A stretch of 64,000 nt of DNA from Metaphire vulgaris. Its lineage: Eukaryota > Annelida > Clitellata > Crassiclitellata > Megascolecidae. Made by a program: the position numbers and the translations under genes. The stretch spans positions 5,550,140 through 5,614,139 of the forward strand of contig CM030840.1 of NCBI GenBank assembly GCA_018105865.1, written 5' to 3'. Under the pieces are notes generated by a model that made no database searches, had not been told where the DNA came from, and saw only the letters and a list, made by a program, of their open reading frames with translations. Shown here in pieces: positions 56,263 through 64,000 of this stretch. Numbering within the stretch: position 1 is the first letter of the stretch; each line of letters begins with the position of its first letter.

Positions 56263-58579
56263 GAGGCGAGGGCATTAAATACAAGCAGATAAGGTCAGTA
56301 ATATTAGTAGTTCTAGAAACTAATGTTACATTACTATATCCTCTTATAGTGAATCCAACAGATTGATGCACACTTTGCTTGCATATCCTATGTTTAGGCT
56401 CCTTAGCAAGTTCATCAAAGTTATTCTTGACTATATATAGTTCAGATATTCAGATAGGTTTAGCGTGCTACAGAGACAATTTTCAAAGCAAGAAATGGGT
56501 GAATGTAGGCCTACACTGTAAAGCATGTTGGTATAGGCATCAGGATTACAAAACTGCTGTTATAACAGTCAGATTCGCTAGGTGGCGCCACATTTCGTTT
56601 CTCACCACAGAAAATGCAGCTTAAGTTGAAACTCTCCTCTACCGATGGCGATTGTCAAGCGGCATATATATCTTTTCTCGTCGACGGTTAAAACAATCCA
56701 TTAATTTCCCACAAGACCAAATCAATAAATCATAAGACTCGTGAACCTGCTTTCTGGAGGTTAAAGTCACGCCATCGTAACACCCGAACAACCACGCACC
56801 CTCCGTCTACAAATTAACGAATAGCCTCACGAAGCACCCTGAGTGGATACTAATATCCAAGTCTAATTTCGTCCGAAGCGAAGACGGTTCAGTCTTTGAC
56901 AGGCTCTGCTCGTTGACCTGCTGAGTCAATTAGAAAAGCAGCGAAGACTCTAATAGAACAGTCAGGACAATATGGTCTTCCCGTGGGATTCAAGCGGAAT
57001 GCCAAATGACTTTCGTCTAGATAATTGTGTCCCAATAGAGCGATTAAAAATCTGTCATCTTTTGCACAAGTCTCATCATCATCGGTGCAGGTGTTGCCAT
57101 ATGAGTCACGACTCACGTGACAAGCCTTCGATCTTCGTTGCTTGAAATCTGCAATATCTATCATCGAAAAAACGCTTTGGATATATCAGTTTTAAAAATT
57201 AGTATTATCGTAAGAGGTATTTTATCCTTTTTCTGGCCATATCGGATTCTACTCAACAGCATTTCTCCTAAATGTACCTTTCCCTTCTTTCTCGTTCCAT
57301 CACTCAGGTTAAACAAAATTTGTGAGTGACTGAGTGCATTGCATCTAGGCAAACCGATCTAAATTCGCATAATTATTCGAATGCACCACAACAGCGTAGA
57401 CGTTGCAAATAAGACTGCGGCAAAGTAGAAATCGAATATCCAAAGGATTTGGGGATATGCGTTTCCTTGTAACAGCACAGACATACTCTGTCTGCATTGG
57501 AAAATCGAGCGATAGTTCGATTCTATCTGTCGCATTTTCTGATGAGTTGGAGGCATAGAAATCTGCCATAGTCGCAAAAAAGTGGTCTAATTATGTTGTA
57601 GAATGATTAGATGTCTCGACTAGCTTCAAAAGACCAGAACATTTGGATGCTAAATATCTAATTTGATCGTTCGTAGCATCGACATTGGCGCCTCCGGGTG
57701 TTGGCTTCGGGTGATAACCCCTCCACCAAACACTGCCTAGTCCTCTCCTTTCTAGCGCCAAATGCTAACAGGAGGCGTCTGACTTTATCGCTGATCCATT
57801 TCAAAATCTGTGGTTACTGTGTGTAGACTAATGTTCATTTTCCTTGGGAAAAGAGTGCTAATTTTCCCACTGGTCCAGCTAGACCCCAGTTGGAGTTCTA
57901 TAGTTTCGGATTTTAGTGGATATACCCAAGGCGTTAACTTTAAAAATTGGCCGACCACAAACTGGAGGTCCAGACAATTTCGGAAACATGCAAGCATCTC
58001 ACGATACACCAAGGCGTTAATTTTAAAATTCGGCCATTAGCATAGATAAACCTGCTCGTTTCTCAATAGATTAACTTTTAATTCTCTTTTCGGTAAAATT
58101 ATTAGAATAGCCACGGCCGCCCAAAGACCGAGAGATAAGTTGCAGCCAATGGGGAAAGTCGGAAACATGCAAGCATCTCACGACTATCGAAAACTGCTAT
58201 TGATATATTTGATATATTTAAAGTACTTCCTGCTCTGACGGCATCTGGGCGGACGTGGCCCTACGAAATTCCGCCCTAAAGAGCGGCGGCCGGGAACAAG
58301 GTCCTGACGGCGATGCGCGTCGCCGGCGGCGATGCGCCCTTCGCCGCTGCCGACGACGCGAAGAAAATGCCGTCATAACAGAATGCAGGAATAGGAAAAT
58401 AAGAGAATGCAGGAAAAGCATAGATAGGGACATTTGGGAGCGAGCGCCCTCAAGGGCTAGTAAACCTACAGGACAGGACATTCTAGGGGCCGCGTCGCAA
58501 GCCGTATGAAGATTACATTGCTAGATCATAATGAGAAATAACGGATGGGTGAACTGAAATCTACTGAGCCACTCTAAAT

Positions 58580-59180
58580 CCTATTATTCAGTGGCGTAGC
58601 CAAGAGGGTTTGGGGTTAAAACCCCCTTGCCTGCTCGACGAACAAAATTTTTTCGTCGGTAATCGGTAATTTGTCTTTGAGTTTCAATACATTTTTATTT
58701 TCGGACGCGATTTTGGGGGTCACAACTCCACCTCTTGTCTGCCGACCCAAAATTTGTAAGTGGTATAGAATGCAAAGGTGTAGGAGATGACGACCTTTTT
58801 CTGCTTGTCAGCATCTCAGCATCTGAAAGAGAAAAAATAGAAGAAGGAAAGATGAGGATGGCCTTTTTTCTTGCTTGTCAAGATTTTTGTCGGAGAGCCG
58901 GTCACGGCAGAGTCGAACCAAGCCCCGTTGGGGGCCTTTCGGCCGCGCTACGAGAAATAACAGAATGCTATAGGCTAAACCTACAGGACACTTGTTATTA
59001 TTATTAACGGATGGGTGAACTGAAATCTTCTTATTATTCTTATTCTTATTCTTATTCTTATTCTTATTATTATTATTATTATTATTATTATAAATGAAAT
59101 GCCCGATTTGAGACAATAGGATGTAAAGGTGCGACCTTTTTCTGCTTGTCAGAATCCCAGATCTGAAAGAGAAAAATACA
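58580..59180 (+). mobile_element. Decayed element cluster with GACCTTTTTCTGCTTGTCA motifs
   Basis: Begins at CAGTGGCGTAGCCAAGAGGG (58591). It contains motif copies at 58791, 58861 and 59131. Two of these are followed by AGATCTGAAAGAGAAAAA-like sequence. ACGGATGGGTGAACTGAAAT occurs at 58537 and again at 59008, suggesting a duplicated or composite insertion. Confidence 0.5.
59028..59092. repeat. (CTTATT)n(ATT)n microsatellite
   Basis: Hexamer then trimer run. Confidence 0.95.
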
Positions 59181-59468
59181 GACATTTTCGGGCTGAAAGC
59201 CCCCTCTCAACTATTTTAGACGTTTTAACCTTTTGTGCCTGGATCTCATGACAGACATGGGCTGAAGCCTCAACTATTTAAGACGTTTGAATGTGTGGAA
59301 TACAGTGAATGGCACTGCTGTTCACATAGTAGTCTAATCTAACAGCAACACTGAGGGTTAGCTCTGAGCTTTTATAATTATTATCATCGCTGTCGGTTGC
59401 CGTCGGTTTGTGTCGGTTTCTGTCTATCGGTAACTATTGGTTACGGGATTTCGAAACTGATGCGCTAC

Positions 59469-59642
59469 CTTGCATGGCGCACTTCTTACTTTCGCCTTCC
59501 GACATCTTGTTGTCACCGGATCGTCTGGACCACGTGACTTCCGGTCGGGGAACTCCGGTGACGTTGCAGACGAGAATAACGGTGTCACCTTCTTGAATCG
59601 TCATGTCGTTGCTTGACAGGCTGTCGATGATTGACGCCGGCA
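59469..59642 (-). CDS. Lachesin/IgLON-like protein, exon for first half of Ig domain 2
   Basis: Acceptor GGAACAG precedes 59642. In phase 1 continuation it reads VPASIIDSLSSNDMTIQEGD, TVILVCNVTGVPRPEVTWSR, RSGDNKMSEG and KKCAMQG, with donor CAAG|GTAGCG at 59469/59468. It carries the first core Cys (LVC) and core Trp (VTW) of Ig2 and a sequon (NVT). VPASI-DSLSS-D is the usual Ig1-Ig2 junction of this family. The 174-bp exon keeps phase 1 at both sides and joins 55913 to complete the domain. Confidence 0.88.
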
Positions 59643-60181
59643 CTGTTCCAAATATGCGTGACGAAATATTGAGTTTAAAATTTGACTATTTATTCGAAAA
59701 TGTGCAGGCTTGTTCGTTATCGGAATTTCAATACTCGTTTTATCACTCTGTTTGCTCGATGTGGAAATAATCAAAGAAATCTGTAGTTAATTTCGAGTAA
59801 ATTGACATGACCAAAGTTAGTAGATTCTAAATCCTATAAGGACATTTGAAATTCTTTGGAATCAGGATTTTAGGTATTTAAATGGCAATATTTCAAAATC
59901 GATTATACTTTTAAGGTCATTTTCTTCAAATCCTAACTATGCTGCAGAAGAAAGAATTGTGCTTCATATGGGTCAAGAAAGATAAATTATTTTTATCCGT
60001 TCGATTTCTTCATTCTAAAAATATTTTAATAAATTATTCACGATATTGTCATTAACTCTCATATGTTTTTCAAAATCTGTTTTCAAATTTCATTTCTCCT
60101 TTGCTTTGACTTCTCTCTCAGTTGCAGGATGATGGTTCTCACACAGGGCAACCCCTACTGAACCACTCTACAGTCTACACC

Positions 60182-60203
60182 TTATTATTATTATTATTAT
60201 TAT

Positions 60204-60286
<83 letters not shown>

Positions 60287-60305
60287 ATAGTAGTAGTAGT
60301 TGTTG
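60182..60305. repeat. (ATT)n(AGT)n microsatellite
   Basis: Follows CTACTGAACCACTCTACAG, a repeat end also seen at about 63788-63810 before another ATT run. Confidence 0.95.
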
Positions 60306-61138
60306 TTGTATCTAAAGCAGACTAGAATGTCCTTTCCTTAGTTACCCTGACCAGGTTCAAGAGTTTATCTGTGCGTATCTGTCAACCATAGAAGTAACTT
60401 ATAAATCTCAAGAAGCTCTAGTAAGGTAACTTAGTGCCTAATCAATTAAGGCAAGATGGCGCATTTTGTCTCCCCGTTATGGAGAATATTGTCTTTTATT
60501 AAATTTTGTTTAAACGCCACACAGAGTCACAAGAGCACCAACGCATTATTATCTTTTCTGTCTATATACACCGTCGACGATTTAGAATAGATCTTAGATG
60601 GATCGTTTGAAATAAATTGTCGATTGGCACCAGATTAAAGTTCCGTGCGAAGGAGAGAAAGGGACTGTAAATGATCGATGCGGGAAATCTACTGTAATAA
60701 CTTCTATAGCAACTCAGCAGCTTGGTTAATATCTCTGAAACGAAGTCGCTGATGGACTAGCTATTGATGAAAAGAAGGGCCGTTTTATGAGACGGATGAA
60801 GTGTGATATACATTGCAAGACCATTTCACTTCCAATCCGCGCCTGCAAATATGTGATCGCCAGAAAAATTAAATTTCCAACCTATCGGGTAAACTATTGA
60901 ATACGGGGCTACCGATCATCTTAGCTTATGGTGGACTGTCTCTCTATCTTTCTCAGTTAATAATTAAGATTATGACGACGACGTTGATGATGATGACGAT
61001 GATAATATGGCGAAATTAGTATAGGCCTAATAGCTAAGATAGATGAGCATGAGATCCCATAACAAAGTATAAAAATAGTTTATCTAGTAATCGCAAGGTG
61101 GCGCTGATGGTAAGTTAGATAGTAGATAGATAGAATAA

Positions 61139-61179
<41 letters not shown>

Positions 61180-61599
61180 GCAAGGTCCCTAAATTAAATA
61201 ATAACTGCCTAAGAAGTATTTGAAAAGTCTAGGGAGGTTAGGCGTAGTATATTCAGTAGGTGGCGCTAGGCGTAATTGAGTTATAGCCCGATAATTAGTT
61301 GAAGTTTAGCACACCTCCTTTTAGGTAGTGTGGGAGCCCTATAAATAGAGGTTCCATAGACGAGAAAGGGCCAGAAGACATAGTTTTGACTTGGATTAAT
61401 GAATTGGATGTAATTGAATTGGATGAATTGGATTAATGAGTTGGATGTGCCGTCTTTAATTGGAGCATGTAATACATTTCCACAAGGAAAGTGTTTAATC
61501 TATCGCATCAGCGGTCCCCAAGAGGCGGGGGGGGGTAAACCCCACGAAAGATAAAACGCAGCGCGACAATAGGAGAGGGAAGAAGCCTGGGAGAAAGGT

Positions 61600-61765
61600 C
61601 CGATAGATCCCTAAGTAGTACCTGGAGAATTGCCCACCGTCAGGTAGTACCCGAGTCGGCCAATATAGGGAGGTAGTACCTGAAGTAGAAGATAGCAAAG
61701 TAGTACCTGAGAGAAATTTAGATAGTACCTGAAAAGTCAGGTAGTACCTGAGATAGAAGAAGTAA
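61600..61765. repeat. Dispersed array of GGTAGTACCTGA
   Basis: Six occurrences of (A/G)GTAGTACC(T/C)GA in ~160 bases at irregular 20-35 bp spacing; the core AGGTAGTACCT is nearly self-complementary. Confidence 0.8.
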
Positions 61766-62074
61766 GGTCCAATAGAGAGATAGAGGGAAGGAATCAGCCA
61801 TCTGATAAGCAAACCTTAGCCAAAAAGCTAAGTCGACCACCCACGCGCCTTAATTGAGAGCTCTAATCCTGTGTAGCGGCCGGGCGTCAGCCATCTTGGG
61901 AAAGTAGTACATAATGCCCGGTTCGCCACAATAACCATGATAGTAGTGGTAGTGGTGACGATATTGATGATTTTTCTCGGGTTTCCTCGCCTATTCCTTA
62001 GAGCATAATCATTTTGTGAAATAAAAATGCTGACTCGGCGTTTTCCCGTTTGCACACGAAATTTCATGCTTTAC

Positions 62075-62279
62075 CTTTAACGTGCAGCATGACGAGTTTA
62101 CTCTTGACGGGGTTGGTGTTGATTGTGCACCTGTACTGTCCCTGGTCTTCCCTCTTGATGTCTCTGATCTGGAGGTTCCATTCCTTGTTGTACGGTCGAA
62201 CGACGCTGAACCGGAAGTCGTCGATGACGCGACGATCTTCGTAAGTAAGAGGAATCGACTTCGAATCCAACCACGCCAC
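62075..62279 (-). CDS. Lachesin/IgLON-like protein, exon for second part of Ig domain 1
   Basis: Acceptor CGGTAG precedes 62279 (phase 0). The exon reads VAWLDSKSIPLTYEDRRVID, DFRFSVVRPYNKEWNLQIRD, IKREDQGQYRCTINTNPVKS and KLVMLHVK, with donor AAAG|GTAAAG at 62075/62074 (phase 1). It contains the core Trp (VAW) and second core Cys (YRC) of a V-set Ig domain. The phrase RDIKxEDxGQYxCxINTNPxKS is diagnostic of the DIP/lachesin/IgLON ('Wirin') group, whose first Ig domain mediates homo- or heterophilic binding. Confidence 0.9.
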
Positions 62280-62362
62280 CTACCGACGAAAATTTCGCTC
62301 ATTTATTATTCCGTCTCAAAATAGAAAGCACAACGACGAGTAATCACTCCCAAGAGTCACCG

Positions 62363-62363
<1 letters not shown>

Positions 62364-62428
<65 letters not shown>
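62364..62428. repeat. (ATT)n microsatellite
   Basis: Triplet run just upstream of an Ig exon. Confidence 0.95.
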
Positions 62429-62429
<1 letters not shown>

Positions 62430-62518
62430 GCGTTTTTCTGAACATGTTCCTATTTGACTTTGTTGATTGCACGAGAAGTAGTAATTAATGACTAGAAATG
62501 AATTCATGCATTTATTTA

Positions 62519-62720
62519 GGGGGCGCGGTGGAGTAGCGGTAGGATACTTGCCACTCAATCGGAGGGTTACAGGTTCGAATCCAACCCTAGTCACTCTGTA
62601 GCAAGTTGTTCACCCCAGATTGTCTCGCACTTAACGATTCTTCACTCTGTGAATGACTCAACAACGTACTCTAACAACCAACATGAGATGCTGTGTAGTT
62701 TGCCGCGGAAGATTTAAAAG
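62519..62720 (+). mobile_element. tRNA-derived SINE
   Basis: GGGGGCGCGGTGGAGTAGCG then GTAGGATACTTGCC provides an A box (TAGCGGTAGGA). GGTTCGAATCC at about 62570 is a perfect B box, 45 bp downstream. Downstream sequence leaves the tRNA pattern (GTTCACCCCAGATTGTCTCG), so this is a SINE head rather than a tRNA gene. 3' end uncertain. Confidence 0.8.
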
Positions 62721-63435
62721 CAGACAGGATGGTGGTTGAGTGTTAGATCAGTGGTGGTGATGGTGGACAGATTGCCACTCCCCCCAGCTTCTCCTTTCCC
62801 TTCATATTTAAAGAGTGGAATGGTCAGTAAGCAGTGAACAGTGAATTTACCCTCCTCCCCTGCATTGAATACAGCCGAGGTGAGAACACACTTAGCGCGG
62901 AGTGGACCGCTTATAGCCTTAAACGCTGCAAGATGTGACACGATGTGATATTCGAAGTGAAATTTTCTATGATAGCCCTGCTACTCTGGAGCCTCAACGG
63001 TGGATGTCGTGCAGCTAACTTCTCAGATTGTGGTGACATTTAAAACGTTGCGCAGTGCGATAAGAGAAAGACTGAAATACACGGAGATACTACGAGGATT
63101 ACGACAACATCACACACTGTACGTCAGTGATTTGGGTGCCTCGTCGACTACAGATACCTAGACAGTGGCGTAAATTTGGATGAGAAAATGGGGGCTCAAT
63201 TTCTATACCTTCCCTCCTCTTCCCTATAGTAGCCTCTCTAAAAGGTTGGGGCTCAATTTCCATACCTTCCCTCCTCTTCCCTCTAGTAGCCTCTTTAAAA
63301 GGTGGGGGCTATGGCGCTCAGCAGCCAAATTGAAGATATATTGATTTTTTTATATTCAAGATGCGTCATCGTTAGAAAAATTGAAGATTTATTGATTTTT
63401 AATATTCGACATCGTTAGAAAATTCTTGTACTTGC
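62721..63435 (-). other. Ig-gene intron, with a two-copy repeat
   Basis: From CAGTGGCGTAAATTTGG (63163) two ~57-bp units of GGGGCTCAATTTC-ATACCT then TCCCTCCTCTTCCCT lie in tandem (63190-63305). TTGAAGATTTATTGATTTTT also occurs twice at 63335-63400. Confidence 0.6.
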
Positions 63436-63542
63436 CTTATATCTTCCGAGGTTATCAATGGAACAGGGCAAAACAGCTGTCTGTCCTGTTACAACGGTTA
63501 CGTTGACAATTGGGACGTCAAACGCCGGTTCATGTCCTAGAA
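63436..63542 (-). CDS. Lachesin/IgLON-like protein, exon for first part of Ig domain 1
   Basis: The minus frame reads GHEPAFDVPIVNVTVVTGQT and AVLPCSIDNLGRYK. It then joins the VAWLDSK exon at 62279 in phase 0, giving the familiar CxxDNLGxYKVAW of this family. It contains the first core Cys of Ig1 and a sequon (NVT). The boundary at 63436/63435 is AAG|GCAAGT, a GC donor rather than GT. The acceptor is probably ACGTTCAG (exon from 63542) or TTCTAG (from 63536). The signal-peptide exon was not found and is probably outside the window on the right. Too short and spliced to appear as an ordinary ORF. Confidence 0.75.
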
Positions 63543-63814
63543 CTGAACGTAATGTTATGAACGTTACTGGAAATTTCAATCGATCAATATCTCCATTCTT
63601 TCGTAACGTTGATACACAAGATGCAGAGATCGTCAGCTGCTTAAAACTGAATGTGAGAAATGTCTGCGATTATCGATGACGACGTGAAAACTTAAATAGC
63701 AATTTCTAAAATTGTGCCCAATTACGAAAACGGTGTTAATCTCAAATAGGAAAATGCCTACGTTTTACGAACTCAACTGTTCAGCACAAAGCAGATCCTA
63801 CTGAACCACTCTAA

Positions 63815-63816
<2 letters not shown>
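63543..63816 (-). other. Ig-gene intron, unassigned
   Basis: Contains the repeat end TCCTACTGAACCACTCTAAA before the microsatellite. Confidence 0.4.

Positions 63817-63901
<85 letters not shown>
63817..63901. repeat. (ATT)n(ATC)n microsatellite
   Basis: Triplet run preceded by the CTACTGAACCACTCTA repeat end. Confidence 0.95.
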
Positions 63902-64000
63902 TTAAAATTCGTTAAACTCTCATTTTAACTTGATTCGTCTGGATAATAATAGCACATACAGTAAAGTTTATTTGGAACCTGGTTTTGCTCAGTCGGCTGT

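Larger units (their letters stand above)
55914..59468 (-). other. Ig-gene intron between the two Ig2 exons
   Basis: About 3.6 kb. Contains (GACT)n(GGTC)n at 56193-56262, a GC-rich pocket at 58230-58500 with no known domain, a 'CAGTGGCGTAGC' element end at 58591, three motif copies at 58.79-59.15 kb and a CTTATT/ATT microsatellite. No other gene recognised. Confidence 0.5.
59643..62074 (-). other. Ig-gene intron between Ig1 and Ig2
   Basis: Contains a compound microsatellite (60182-60305), an AAT run (61142-61180) and the AGTACCTGA array at 61600-61765. CCTACTGAACCACTCTA upstream of the first microsatellite is shared with 63790. No gene. Confidence 0.5.

Noticed and set aside
58218..58509. 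GC-rich Arg-rich ORFs on both strands
   Set aside because: No recognisable domain, both strands open, and located inside an Ig-gene intron; likely compositional.
62519..62600. Functional tRNA gene
   Set aside because: The A and B boxes are good, but the acceptor and anticodon stems do not fold convincingly and the sequence runs on into a SINE body.

Overview
This is a window of animal nuclear DNA, not bacterial DNA. Protein-coding sequence is a small minority and genes are split by introns with recognisable splice sites. The rest is dense in microsatellites and transposable elements. Two host genes are supported: an allatostatin-C/somatostatin-type rhodopsin-family GPCR on the + strand (two coding exons, 19759-20619 and 38121-38540, separated by a 17.5 kb intron), and a lachesin/IgLON-like three-Ig-domain cell-surface gene on the - strand (five coding exons between 63.5 and 54.3 kb, neither end complete). 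The sequence style of the Ig gene resembles lophotrochozoan (mollusc/annelid/brachiopod) lachesin-like proteins, so a lophotrochozoan is my best guess; this is inference.

Layout. 0-10 kb: a MITE cut by the window edge, then two full-length non-autonomous Helitrons (1166-2755 on - and 7621-9353 on +), with 5' ends facing each other. They enclose a graveyard of a hAT element carrying a broken transposase (3085-4313), CR1/L2-type LINE reverse-transcriptase fragments (4.5-6.4 kb), and a LINE ORF1 with zinc-knuckle, coiled coil and SGNH-esterase-like parts (6347-7145, -). 10-19 kb: many short DNA transposons with target-site duplications readable by eye, minisatellites, and a 5S-rRNA-derived SINE. 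19.7-38.5 kb: the GPCR gene. Its intron contains LINE debris, MITEs, a 2.4 kb transposon with CACTG ends and a broken ORF (27408-29796), and a nested set: an outer hAT-like element (31190-37847) holding an inner one (32078-37713), which in turn holds a near-complete but multiply frameshifted CR1/L2-like LINE and a RING-finger ORF. 38.5-54 kb: no host gene recognised; microsatellites, MITEs, 5S-derived SINE copies, LINE fragments. 54.2-63.6 kb: exons of the Ig gene, with microsatellites and repeats in its introns.

The GPCR would act at the plasma membrane as a neuropeptide receptor and the Ig protein at the neuronal or epithelial surface as an adhesion molecule. They are convergent neighbours with no evident functional link. 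The most unusual non-genic signal is a short motif, TGACC-(T)n-GCTYGTCA, embedded in at least seven otherwise different short elements. A family of MITEs with 9-bp target duplications and the RING ORF inside a transposon are the next most interesting items.
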